Assembly (NCBI GenBank): GCA_009774395.1
Contig: VSNQ01000062.1
Coordinates: 1 to 25,595, forward strand
From: Lachnospiraceae bacterium
Lineage (GTDB): Bacteria; Bacillota; Clostridia; Lachnospirales; Lachnospiraceae
DNA: 25,595 bases
Direction: 5' to 3'
In this document: piece by piece, positions 7,459 through 15,513 of the stretch
How positions within the stretch are numbered: the first letter of the stretch is position 1
How the letters are laid out: every line of letters starts with the position of its first letter
Translations under genes and position numbers: made by a program
The notes under the pieces: model-generated
Databases searched by the model: none
Told to the model about the DNA's origin: nothing
Seen by the model: the letters and a program-made list of their open reading frames with translations, nothing else

Positions 7459-9543
7459 TTATCGTATCGATTCAGGCAGCTTAAATTTTGTCATTTCCTG
7501 TTCCATTTCTTCTGACACCATTGTCAGTTTTTCAACCCGTTCAGATACATTCCGTATATCCTCTAACTCTACATCCAAAGAACCTGTTACCTCAACAGAT
7601 AAATCTTCCGCTTTCTGAGAAATATCGCGGATTCGCGTTACTGCATGAACAATTGAACGATCTATCTTATACATTTCTGCGATAAGTTCATCAATTTCAT
7701 TGACAGAATCGCTTGTTTGATCTGCTAGATTACTAAAGCCGCGGAAAATATCCTCCACCTGCTGCACCGCTGCCACTTGATTGTTCACTGCCTTCTTAAC
7801 ATCTTCAATATTGGAAACTGTCAGTCCAATATCTCCGCAAAGTTCCTGAATAATCCGTTCTATATGTTCTGTCGCAGTTGCGGAGTCTGCCGCAAGTTTC
7901 CGAATCGATTCTGCTACCACCGCAAACCCTTTGCCATGCTCTCCTGCACGCGCCGCTTCGATGCTGGCATTCAGTGACAGCAGTTCTGTTTCTGAGGAGA
8001 TATCATTAATTGTATTTACAATATCCGCAATCTTCATAGAATGCGTTTCCAGTGTCTTAATACGATCATAAGATAGATTAACATTGCGCTCTACATCACT
8101 GTTTTGCTGCTCTAACTCCTTAACACTCTTGACGCCCTCCTGCCCAGAAAGCATGGTATTTTCCGCCTCACTTAACAGATTTCCGCTTTTTTCTTTTAAT
8201 TCCTTAAATTTTGCCTCCATCTGCTCTGTTCGTATTACAACCTTATTGACATCTGCTGTCTGCGCTGCTGTGCCCTCTGTAATTTCCTTAAAAGCACTGT
8301 TAATCGTATCCACATTTTCCTCAATATCCTTTAATTTACCGGAACTTTGAATTACATCGGCAGCAAAAGTGGCAATACGCACAAGAATCGTGGAGATTTT
8401 GTCGGTCATTTTATTAAAGCTGCGTGCAAGCATTCCTATTTCATTTTGATAATTTTCCTCTGCTTTTACCGAGAAATCACCGTCAGATGCATTTGTAATC
8501 AGTTCTGTTATCGAAACAATCGGCATAGTCAGTTTCCGTGCAAGATATACCATTACCAAAATCGCCAAAGAAATCGCAATCAATGTAACAATTACAGCAA
8601 CCAAAATCATCCTGCGCACCATTGCCATTGCGGTACTTTGCTTCTGTAACGTTACCAAAGACCAGGAATCCGAATTGCCCTTTAACGGAATATTTGTATA
8701 ATTGACATAATACTGTTCACCATGATACTGAATTTTGGCACTGCCAGTGCGCTCTGCCATTACCTGTGCAATTACTTCTTTAAAATCGTTCGACGCTTCC
8801 AGCGGATGCACTTCTGTAATAATGCTTCCACTCTCGTCCGTTGCAATTTTCCCTGAAGCATCCTTCACCGAAACCGTTTTGGTCATATCCCTGTAATTAT
8901 ATTGTTCTTCTATCTGCACAAGGTCAGGATGCGCAACCACAGCACCCTCGCCGTCAATAACAAAGGATATCCTTCCGTCTTTCTCATGGGAATACTCTCC
9001 AATCAAACTTTGCAGAAAGTCCAGCTTTAAATCTGCTGCGTAAATTCCCACCAGCTTCCCCTCGCGGTACATCGGAAAGAAAATAGATGTACACGGCATC
9101 CCCGTTGCAACAGAATAATAGGACTTAGAAACAAATGCTTGCTGATCTGCCATTGCCTGTACAAACCACCATCTAGTAGACCGATCCGCAAGCTCCCCTG
9201 CGGAACGCCCTGTCTGCATTCCATCCGTTCCTTGTATATATATCTGTTCCAAAAACGCATTTCGTTCCACACAGCTTTCTAAAATCGGGGTCTGAACATC
9301 CGTTTTCATTGTTAAAATATTCGGATTCACCGCTAATTCCTCATTAATACTGTACGCTCCGTCCATAAAAGTGGAAATTTCACTCGCCAACAGCTTCGAA
9401 ATATCTTGATTTTTGGAATAAATATCTTTTTCATATGAGGAAGAAAAAATTACAAGAATTACCACAACCAGCGCTGCCGCAAGCGCGCAGACAATCGTCA
9501 TCATCGGCATTAACAATTGTTTAAAAATACTTTTACCTCTCAT
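7459..9543 (-). CDS. Methyl-accepting chemotaxis protein with double-Cache sensor
   Basis: This 694-residue chemoreceptor has TM1 at about 10-33, a periplasm-facing dCache_1 domain at about 37-300, TM2 at 312-334, HAMP at 335-387 and a signalling domain to the C-terminus. The hairpin tip reads LLSLNASIEAARAGEHGKGF, the CheA/CheW contact region. The distal Cache pocket has Arg124, Trp126, Phe127, Tyr142/143 and Asp171, resembling the amino-acid-binding dCache pattern but with Phe in place of Tyr and without an obvious first Tyr. Amino-acid sensing is therefore only a suggestion. No CheR-binding C-terminal pentapeptide is seen. AAAGGGGAG is the ribosome binding site. It is the first gene of a unit with the epimerase and YjbR genes. 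Confidence 0.93.
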   Translation of the reverse strand: MRGKSIFKQLLMPMMTIVCALAAALVVVILVIFSSSYEKDIYSKNQDISKLLASEISTFMDGAYSINEELAVNPNILTMKTDVQTPILESCVERNAFLEQIYIQGTDGMQTGRSAGELADRSTRWWFVQAMADQQAFVSKSYYSVATGMPCTSIFFPMYREGKLVGIYAADLKLDFLQSLIGEYSHEKDGRISFVIDGEGAVVAHPDLVQIEEQYNYRDMTKTVSVKDASGKIATDESGSIITEVHPLEASNDFKEVIAQVMAERTGSAKIQYHGEQYYVNYTNIPLKGNSDSWSLVTLQKQSTAMAMVRRMILVAVIVTLIAISLAILVMVYLARKLTMPIVSITELITNASDGDFSVKAEENYQNEIGMLARSFNKMTDKISTILVRIATFAADVIQSSGKLKDIEENVDTINSAFKEITEGTAAQTADVNKVVIRTEQMEAKFKELKEKSGNLLSEAENTMLSGQEGVKSVKELEQQNSDVERNVNLSYDRIKTLETHSMKIADIVNTINDISSETELLSLNASIEAARAGEHGKGFAVVAESIRKLAADSATATEHIERIIQELCGDIGLTVSNIEDVKKAVNNQVAAVQQVEDIFRGFSNLADQTSDSVNEIDELIAEMYKIDRSIVHAVTRIRDISQKAEDLSVEVTGSLDVELEDIRNVSERVEKLTMVSEEMEQEMTKFKLPESIR

Positions 9544-9600
9544 TTGTGCTCCCCTTTACCCATATGTCTTTCTATTATTTCTATAATTGATAAGCTATAC

Positions 9601-9660
9601 TACATAACGCCAGAATTGACCGTACTAAACTGGTTAAAGATATATGGCTGGCGTTATGTA
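9601..9660. repeat. 13-bp perfect inverted repeat upstream of the chemoreceptor
   Basis: TACATAACGCCAG (9601-9613) and CTGGCGTTATGTA (9648-9660) are perfectly complementary with a 34-bp spacer. The pair lies 58-117 bp before the chemoreceptor start. It may be an operator for a dimeric regulator, an mRNA leader hairpin, or a very short mobile element. A weak -10-like TATAGC is next to the proximal arm on the minus strand. Confidence 0.5.
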
Positions 9661-9712
9661 ATCAGGTTACTTGGAAATTTAACTGTTAAGCAGTATAAAT
9701 TAACAAACTATC

Positions 9713-9749
9713 CAAAAATGCGGCTGCATCTAAACTGATAGACGCAGCC
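9713..9749 (-). terminator. Terminator of the second chemoreceptor gene
   Basis: On the minus strand GGCTGCGTCT pairs with AGATGCAGCC (one G-U pair) around an 8-nt loop and is followed by GCATTTTT. It lies 24 nt after the stop codon at 9773. Confidence 0.8.
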
Positions 9750-9772
9750 ATAAACACAGCCTTGTTATTTTC

Positions 9773-11077
9773 TTATCCCAATACTTTCTGCTTCATAGAA
9801 TCCATACTAAACTCTTTAATATATCCTACTAATTCCTCTGATATCTTAACCACATTTTCGGTTGCTTCGTTGCATTCATTGACAATTTGGCGGAACTCCT
9901 CCATATTTTCTGTCGTTATCTGTGCACTGTCTGCATTCTGCTGTGCGCAGTCAGTCAGACTGACAATACCGTTACCAATCACCTGCCTGTGCGTATCCAG
10001 CCCCTCCACTTCGCTGACAATCACATGAATTGAACTGTTTACTTTGCCGATTTCTTGATTTAAGGAATTAAAGATAACCTCTGTATCCTGAATTTTTTTA
10101 TTTTGCTTTAAAAATGCCTCAGAAACTTCTTTTGTAATTTCCACGCTTACATCCGAATTATCAAGAAGATTCTTCACTACCTTTCCAATCTGCTCTGTAG
10201 ATTCTTTAGACTGATCCGCAAGCGCACGGATTTCCTCCGCCACCACCGCAAAGCCTTTACCATGCTCGCCTGCACGCGCCGCCTCAATGCTTGCATTCAA
10301 CGCAAGAAGGTTTGTCTGGCTAGAAATGCCTGCAATAATCTCTGTCGCTGCACGGATCTGCTGCGCCGACTGGTTTGTCAAATCCGTCTGCTTACGAACA
10401 TTTTCAATCGCCTGACTGCTTTTCTCACTGATATGGATTAATTCTTTCATAATCTCCTCAACAGAGCCATTATATTTCTTCATTAAATCAGCACTCTCTG
10501 TAAGCAGTTCAACATTTTGAATAATATTTTCAATGGATACGCTGATCGCATCAATTTTTTCCTTCATATCGTTGGTCTGCCCTGCCTGCGAAACCGTATT
10601 CGTTGTAATCGTACCAACTTCTTCGCCGGTCTGCTCTACCGCAGCGGTCATATTAGAGAATATCGTACGAAAATTATTGGATATCTCTGTTAATCTATCC
10701 GATGTCTGGCTAATATTTAAAACAAGCTTGGCAAGTGAAGTCACTGTATTATGTACGCTGCGAAACATCGCGCCGATCTCATCATCTCTCTCGGACATTC
10801 TCCGAATCTTTTCCTCAACAACGCCGCCCTTTGAAGTCTGCCCCACATCACTGATTACTTGCTGGAATACATCATATGCAAACTTAATAATCGCACCGAT
10901 CAGCCCTGCTGCTACCAAAACACCTGCTTCTATTAGTATCATTGCAATTAATGTACTAATTACGCCTTTTTCCAATAATTTCAGCACGACAATCTGCCAT
11001 ACGCAAAGAACAACAAAAAGAGTGCCTGCTGCAATCACTAGCTTATTGCGGAAATCCTTTTTATTCATGTCTTCCAT
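9773..11077 (-). CDS. Methyl-accepting chemotaxis protein without an extracellular sensor
   Basis: The 434-residue product starts with two closely spaced membrane helices (about 13-35 and 40-65) joined by a very short loop, so it has no room for an extracellular ligand domain. A HAMP-like linker follows, then a full signalling domain with the tip LLALNASIEAARAGEHGKGF. Receptors of this plan sense membrane or cytoplasmic state, or act with partners. The start at 11077 (MEDMNKK) is chosen because GGGAGG lies just upstream; the in-frame TTG at 11092 is less likely. It has its own promoter at 11129-11158 and terminator at 9713-9749, so it is probably monocistronic. Confidence 0.9.
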   Translation of the reverse strand: MEDMNKKDFRNKLVIAAGTLFVVLCVWQIVVLKLLEKGVISTLIAMILIEAGVLVAAGLIGAIIKFAYDVFQQVISDVGQTSKGGVVEEKIRRMSERDDEIGAMFRSVHNTVTSLAKLVLNISQTSDRLTEISNNFRTIFSNMTAAVEQTGEEVGTITTNTVSQAGQTNDMKEKIDAISVSIENIIQNVELLTESADLMKKYNGSVEEIMKELIHISEKSSQAIENVRKQTDLTNQSAQQIRAATEIIAGISSQTNLLALNASIEAARAGEHGKGFAVVAEEIRALADQSKESTEQIGKVVKNLLDNSDVSVEITKEVSEAFLKQNKKIQDTEVIFNSLNQEIGKVNSSIHVIVSEVEGLDTHRQVIGNGIVSLTDCAQQNADSAQITTENMEEFRQIVNECNEATENVVKISEELVGYIKEFSMDSMKQKVLG

Positions 11078-11128
11078 GTTCTTCCCTCCCAATTTTTTTA
11101 GGTAGTGTCAATTTTTACCCCTGTTTCC

Positions 11129-11158
11129 ATTATATCACACCTCTTCTATATCACACAA
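11129..11158 (-). promoter_or_regulatory. Promoter of the second chemoreceptor gene
   Basis: On the minus strand TTGTGT (11153-11158), an 18-bp spacer and TATAAT (11129-11134) with a TGTGA extension form a sigma-A promoter. TGTGATATA occurs twice, 18 bp apart, covering the -10 and the region just after the -35. Confidence 0.6.
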
Positions 11159-11191
11159 CACTGTTTCTGCAAAAATTAATAAAATGATAAA

Positions 11192-11224
11192 GCAGAACTG
11201 CCGCACTTTTTGCAGCAATTCTGC
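11192..11224 (-). terminator. Terminator of the ahpC/reductase operon
   Basis: GCAGAACTGC and GCAATTCTGC arms with an inner GC extension form a stem-loop. T-rich sequence follows on both strands (TTTATCATTTT on the minus strand). It lies about 35 nt after the reductase stop. Confidence 0.65.
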
Positions 11225-11258
11225 CTGTTTTTCTCTTATAGCATAGTAATCCGTCCCG

Positions 11259-12917
11259 TTATGATGCTTCGAGCACTTCCACAATCTCCTCGATTCCTTT
11301 TTTACCAAAAAGCACTTTATCCCCATTATCCACAATCAGGCACGGCACTGCCATTATCTGGTATTTCTCCTTAAGTTCCGGAAATTTTGATAAATCATAC
11401 ATTTCAGCGTCGATCTGATTTGATTCCGCCGCAATTTTCTGCGTCGCCATGACGACCTCTGGGCAATTCGTACAAGAAAGCGTTGCCATTACCTGTAATA
11501 GATGTCTGCCCGGAATATCTTTAATGCGCTTTGTCAACTGACCGCCAAGCTTCTGTCCCGGCCCAGCCGTATTATAGAGTGCAATAATAAAGGAGTTAAA
11601 TTCATGTCCTCCCGGTACACTGTAATAGCGAATCCCATTGCTTCCATTTTCATCACAGATAGCAAGATACGGCTTCTCCTCTTTGTCTGCATTGTTCTTT
11701 GCATATGTGATTTCTACCGCGATTTTTTCATGAATCCCTTGCAATTCCTGTGCAAACCCCTCCAATTCCCTAGAAGCGCCACTGTCTGTTAAAACAGCTT
11801 TTACTGTAATCTTTTTTTCAAATTTCTCAAAAACACTTAAAAGCTGGCTGCGCATTTCATGATTTAAAAACGAACCGCTTTCTGCCGAACTGTTTTTGTC
11901 TGTGTGATGACTGCCTGCATTTTGATTATTTTCCTGCTTGGGCTGGTGGTTTGCTTTGGGAAGACGCAAATGCTCCCTGCAATCCGAAACATATTTTTCC
12001 ATTGAAGTCGCTGCGGTTGCGCCGTCAGAAACTGCTGTAACCACCTGCCGCAAATTTTTAATGCACACATCCCCTGCCGCATAAACGCCCTCAATGCTGG
12101 AACGCTGGTTTTGATCCGTTACAATATATCCCTGCTCATTTAACACAATTTTATCTTTTATAAAATCTGTTGCCGGCGCATAACCTACAAATACAAAAAT
12201 CCCAATGGTGCTGCCATCTGCAGCGCGATATTCGGTCACTTCGCCGGTTGTATTATCACGGATTTTCGCATATTCGACAACAGAATTTCCCCCAGCTTCC
12301 AACAACTCTGTCTGAAACCGCACTTCGATCTGCGGATAATTTTTTAACTGTGCCGAAACACCGGCTGCACAGGTAAAATCCTCCGTAATTACAAGCATTG
12401 TAACTTTTTTGGCATACTTTGTAAGAAACATCGACTCCTCTACCGCCGCAAAGCCGCCGCCGACAACGAGCACTTCTTTTCCAGTAAAAAATTCGCCGTC
12501 ACAGGTTGCGCAGTAAGCAACACCACGCCCGCGAAACTCATTTTCACCGATAAAGCCAAGCTTTCTAGGGCTTGCGCCCAACGCCAAAATCATTCCCAGC
12601 GTGCGGTATACTTCTCCTTTTGTCGTTGTAATCGTTTTGATTTCATGGTTCATTTCCAGTTCTGCCGCTTCCGCAAGCACAAACTCTGCACCGAATGCTT
12701 CCGCCTGCAAACGCATATTTTCTGTAAGCGCTGAACCGCTTGTTTTCTCCACGCCGGGATAATTAACAATCTCTGATGTAATGGTAATCTGACCGCCAAA
12801 CCGCTCTTTTTCCATTACAAGGACATGGTATCTGGCACGCCCCAAATAAATCGCTGCGGAAAGTCCTGCCGGCCCGCCGCCGACAATAATCACATCATAT
12901 AAGTTTTCTGTTTCCAT
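11259..12917 (-). CDS. Thioredoxin-reductase-like flavoprotein with C-terminal AhpF-type dithiol domain
   Basis: The first 310 residues are a thioredoxin-reductase module: FAD motif GGGPAG (13-18), redox pair CATC (Cys136, Cys139), NAD(P)H motif GGGFAAVE (153-160) and the FAD motif GVYAAGDV. A Gln/His/Asn-rich linker (about 315-350) leads to a tandem thioredoxin-fold region like the N-terminal domain of AhpF, with the dithiol CTNC (Cys482, Cys485) and a cis-Pro motif AVPC. Classical AhpF has these parts in the opposite order, so this is a circularly rearranged AhpF. It probably passes electrons from NAD(P)H through the CTNC site to the peroxiredoxin encoded 9 nt upstream. AGGGGAT is the ribosome binding site. 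Total length is 552 residues. Confidence 0.9.
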   Translation of the reverse strand: METENLYDVIIVGGGPAGLSAAIYLGRARYHVLVMEKERFGGQITITSEIVNYPGVEKTSGSALTENMRLQAEAFGAEFVLAEAAELEMNHEIKTITTTKGEVYRTLGMILALGASPRKLGFIGENEFRGRGVAYCATCDGEFFTGKEVLVVGGGFAAVEESMFLTKYAKKVTMLVITEDFTCAAGVSAQLKNYPQIEVRFQTELLEAGGNSVVEYAKIRDNTTGEVTEYRAADGSTIGIFVFVGYAPATDFIKDKIVLNEQGYIVTDQNQRSSIEGVYAAGDVCIKNLRQVVTAVSDGATAATSMEKYVSDCREHLRLPKANHQPKQENNQNAGSHHTDKNSSAESGSFLNHEMRSQLLSVFEKFEKKITVKAVLTDSGASRELEGFAQELQGIHEKIAVEITYAKNNADKEEKPYLAICDENGSNGIRYYSVPGGHEFNSFIIALYNTAGPGQKLGGQLTKRIKDIPGRHLLQVMATLSCTNCPEVVMATQKIAAESNQIDAEMYDLSKFPELKEKYQIMAVPCLIVDNGDKVLFGKKGIEEIVEVLEAS

Positions 12918-12926
12918 TCTTATCCC

Positions 12927-13490
12927 CTATAATAAACCGACTAAATCTAGGCTTGGTTTCAGTGTTTCGCTGCCTGGCTTCCACTTTGCAGGACATACCT
13001 CATCGCCGTGCGCTGCCACAAACTGTAATGCCTGTACCTTGCGCAGAAGCTCCTCTGCATTTCGTCCAACATTTCCAGCGCTTACTTCATATGCAACGAT
13101 TTTTCCTTCAGGATTTACAATAAATGTTCCACGCTCTGCCTGACCAGCATCCGCAATTAACACATCAAAATCATTGCAAAGTGCGTGTGTCGGGTCTGCA
13201 AGCATAGGATATTCCAATTTCTTAATCCGTTCAGAAGCATCTTTCCATGCCTTGTGCACAAAGTGAGAATCCGTTGAAACTGCATAGATTTCGCATCCTA
13301 ACTTCTGAAACTCGCCATACTGGTTCTGCAAATCCTCTAACTCCGTCGGACATACAAATGTAAAATCTGCCGGATAAAAGAAAAATACCGACCATTTGCC
13401 AACAATATCCTTCTTTGTAACCGTCAGAAACTTATCTTTGTGAAATGCCTGTACGCTAAAATCGCTTACTTCCTTTAAAACCATTGACAT
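12927..13490 (-). CDS. ahpC: Peroxiredoxin, alkyl hydroperoxide reductase subunit C
   Basis: The 187-residue product is a typical 2-Cys peroxiredoxin of the AhpC/Prx1 group. The peroxidatic cysteine is Cys47 in FYPADFTFVCPTE and the resolving cysteine is Cys166 in EVCPAKW. Thr44 and the conserved Arg of AGNVGRNAEE complete the recognisable site. It reduces hydrogen peroxide and organic hydroperoxides in the cytoplasm and needs an AhpF-type reductase, which the next gene, 9 nt downstream, supplies. AGGAGGG 8 nt upstream supports the start. A PerR-like box lies about 72 bp upstream. Confidence 0.95.
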   Translation of the reverse strand: MSMVLKEVSDFSVQAFHKDKFLTVTKKDIVGKWSVFFFYPADFTFVCPTELEDLQNQYGEFQKLGCEIYAVSTDSHFVHKAWKDASERIKKLEYPMLADPTHALCNDFDVLIADAGQAERGTFIVNPEGKIVAYEVSAGNVGRNAEELLRKVQALQFVAAHGDEVCPAKWKPGSETLKPSLDLVGLL

Positions 13491-13561
13491 ATTGTAAACC
13501 CTCCTATTAATTTTATAGTTTTGTAGTTATTTTTTACAATTATTTGCTGATGTAAATATTT

Positions 13562-13576
13562 TAATTATCATTATAA
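13562..13576. promoter_or_regulatory. Candidate PerR box upstream of ahpC
   Basis: The minus strand reads TTATAATGATAATTA, matching 12 of 14 defined positions of the PerR palindrome TTATAATnATTATAA. A TATAAT hexamer lies inside it, so a bound repressor would cover the -10. Repression relieved by peroxide is the expected behaviour; this is inferred from the match and the gene context. Confidence 0.5.
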
Positions 13577-13698
13577 TAGCTTGCACAAAGAGGGATTTTT
13601 TTATACTAGAAAAATAAATGAATTTACGATTTTAAAAATAATCGCTGTGATTAAGATACATCAAGCCACGGTATATGGTTTTGCATTGCTTGATATGT

Positions 13699-13978
13699 GT
13701 TACTTTTCACACCCACGCCAAAGTAGTGGGAATTATGCGCCAAAATGCTAAAAGCTTTCGCTTTTTTACTTTAGCGTTTTGTGTGCATCAATTGTTGCAA
13801 TTCACACCGAATGTTCGTAAATTGGTGCAAAATCTGGCGTTGGTGTGAATCAATGTCATTAACTTAAGGTATTTCTGACCGAAATTCGGTTGTGCAAAAA
13901 CCTGAATTGCCAGACATTTTCTAATGCTGATCAGGGGGCAGAAGGCTTAAGTTAATGACATTGGGTGTGAATTGTAAC
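13699..13978. mobile_element. MITE-1 copy A, interrupted by MITE-2
   Basis: This is a 158-bp non-coding element, 280 bp long with its insertion. It starts GTTAC and ends GTAAC, with imperfect terminal inverted repeats of about 22 bp (19 matches). It differs from copy B at 15356-15513 by a single base outside the insertion. Flanking direct repeats TGATATGT (13691-13698) and TGATGTGT (13979-13986) look like an 8-bp target duplication with one change. An inner hairpin of AAAATGCTAAA and TTTAGCGTTTT lies near the middle. No transposase is present in the window. Confidence 0.85.
13851..13963. mobile_element. MITE-2 nested in MITE-1
   Basis: This 113-bp insertion has perfect 18-bp terminal inverted repeats, CAATGTCATTAACTTAAG (13851-13868) and its complement at 13946-13963. 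It is flanked by a perfect 9-bp duplication, GGTGTGAAT, at 13842-13850 and 13964-13972. Removing the element and one duplication restores the 158-bp MITE-1 exactly as in copy B. The ATTAACTTAAG end resembles the ends of IS4/IS231-group elements, which suggests which transposase could move it. It has no coding capacity; an internal ACCGAA-TTCGGT palindrome lies at 13878-13890. Confidence 0.9.
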
Positions 13979-14043
13979 TGATGTGTGACAATTTCTTAAC
14001 GTTCATCAGTATTTACTTGCAGTATCAATTATTTAATAGTATA

Positions 14044-14139
14044 CTTTTAATACAAAATACTTTCAATACAGGCTCCTTTTAATACAAGATCCTTTTAATA
14101 CAAGATACTTTTAATACAAGATACTTTCAATATAAATCA
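14044..14139. repeat. 16-bp tandem repeat, six units
   Basis: Units start at 14044, 14060, 14076, 14092, 14108 and 14124, exactly 16 bp apart, with consensus CTTTTAATACAAGATA. Units 4 and 5 are identical; units 2 and 6 are the most divergent. The array ends just before the AAAGGA ribosome binding site of the next gene, so it lies in its promoter or leader. There are no spacers, so it is not a CRISPR array. Confidence 0.9.
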
Positions 14140-14156
14140 AAGGACGTGTGCAATGC

Positions 14157-15275
14157 ATGAAACCCAAATATAAATATCTATTACTATTACTAATTCCTTT
14201 ATGTATTTATCTGATACGATGCTCAAAGGAATCTATCAAGCAAAACACTACTGCAAAAAAAGTACGGGGGCTGAAAACAGAATATACTTATTATAATCGA
14301 AGTTTATCTGAAAAAGATTTTTACCAATTTGATTACAATACTACGTATGAAGAAATTGTAGAATGCTTTGGATTGCCTAATGGTGTCGTAGGTTCTGGAA
14401 TTTTACTGCCCTATTATGAACTAAATAATGGCAAGTTTGCTGTATATAGTTTTGGAGAGAACCCTTGTATTTATACCGCGAACAGCCAAAATTTTGAATA
14501 TTATATATTGCCGCCCAAACCAATCTATAAAAACGATACCCTAAAAAACCGGCAACTTGAAACAGCACAACAATACGAACTCAATATTATTTTATGGCTT
14601 CTAGGGATAACCGACTGGAAACCGCCTCTCTACGATGCAACTAATAACGTCGCCGATATACCAATTGGTAAATACACACAGGAACGATTAAGTTTATACA
14701 CAGATAAAGAAATTACAGCAGCGTTTTCCTATTCTTTTGGTACCTACTACATAGACAGCAGTTTACTACCATTAGTTCAGACTGTCCAAATTTATGAGAA
14801 ACAAAAACCATCTTATTTTGGATATATCCTTTGGGATACCACCATAACATTGCAAAAATGGGATGAACCTTTTATATACACTAAAGACAATTGTGATTTT
14901 GTAAAAGCAGCTAAGGGAATCCATTTAAAAAGCCAAAAAGAACTGCTTCATCTTGACAAGACAAACAAATCATTAAATCAGATAAATTTATCACCAGAAA
15001 AGTTTGCAAATTCACTAATTTCTTTTTTAAGAAAACAAAATGGAATCAAAGGGAAGTATGCAAATATAGAATATTGGGGGGTAAGTCCCGAGGGGAATTA
15101 TAACTGTGTTATTGTCACTCGTGCAAAATCGAGTGGAGAAGATTTAGATGCAGATAATTCAAAAACCAATTTTTATTATGTAACAATAGACACAGCAAAT
15201 AATCAGGCATCGCAAATTAATACTGTACAAATAAAATATGACAACAAAAAAATCTTAAAGCGATACTATGAATGA
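14157..15275 (+). CDS. Hypothetical membrane-anchored protein
   Basis: The 372-residue product has a basic start (MKPKYKY), one hydrophobic segment (about 8-20) and then a long extracellular-type region rich in Tyr, Asn and Lys. The segment ends LIRCSKES; the cysteine suggests a lipoprotein, but Arg at -1 does not fit a normal lipobox, so a simple N-terminal anchor is also possible. Residues about 55-100 (YEEIVECFGLPNGVVGSG, then a GKFAVYSF strand) resemble the small SmpA/BamE-like fold of many Firmicutes lipoproteins. The rest is unrecognised. The ATG at 14157 is preferred; the GTG at 14148 is too close to AAAGGA. The gene is more AT-rich than its neighbours and sits between two MITE-1 copies, suggesting acquired DNA. 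Confidence 0.7.
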   Translation: MKPKYKYLLLLLIPLCIYLIRCSKESIKQNTTAKKVRGLKTEYTYYNRSLSEKDFYQFDYNTTYEEIVECFGLPNGVVGSGILLPYYELNNGKFAVYSFGENPCIYTANSQNFEYYILPPKPIYKNDTLKNRQLETAQQYELNIILWLLGITDWKPPLYDATNNVADIPIGKYTQERLSLYTDKEITAAFSYSFGTYYIDSSLLPLVQTVQIYEKQKPSYFGYILWDTTITLQKWDEPFIYTKDNCDFVKAAKGIHLKSQKELLHLDKTNKSLNQINLSPEKFANSLISFLRKQNGIKGKYANIEYWGVSPEGNYNCVIVTRAKSSGEDLDADNSKTNFYYVTIDTANNQASQINTVQIKYDNKKILKRYYE

Positions 15276-15355
15276 ATAACTCTATCACGAAACTATTGAT
15301 TACAAAACGCCCACAACTTATTAAATGAATCGTCGAAAAGACTGACGCTACATAT

Positions 15356-15513
15356 GTTACTTTTCACACCCACGCCAAAGTAGTGGGAATTATGCGCCAA
15401 AATGCTAAAAGCTTTCGCTTTTTTACTTTAGCATTTTGTGTGCATCAATTGTTGCAATTCACACCGAATGTTCGTAAATTGGTGCAAAATCTGGCGTTGG
15501 TGTGAATTGTAAC
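15356..15513. mobile_element. MITE-1 copy B, intact
   Basis: This 158-bp element lies in the same orientation as copy A and is flanked by a perfect 8-bp target duplication, CTACATAT, at 15348-15355 and 15514-15521. The terminal inverted repeats begin GTTAC and share TTCACACC and ACGCCA. A single base (A here, G in copy A) differs within the inner hairpin, and the change keeps pairing possible as G-U. The 80 bases before it (15276-15347) hold nothing recognisable. Confidence 0.9.

Noticed and set aside
10533..11105. Plus-strand frame of 190 codons
   Set aside because: It is a shadow of the chemoreceptor gene on the other strand.
13979..14043. A promoter for the hypothetical gene before the 16-bp array
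   Set aside because: TTTACT and TAGTAT are present but their spacing (19 bp) is poor, so I do not assign a promoter.
14044..14139. Possible CRISPR array
   Set aside because: The 16-bp units are contiguous with no spacers, and no cas gene is present.
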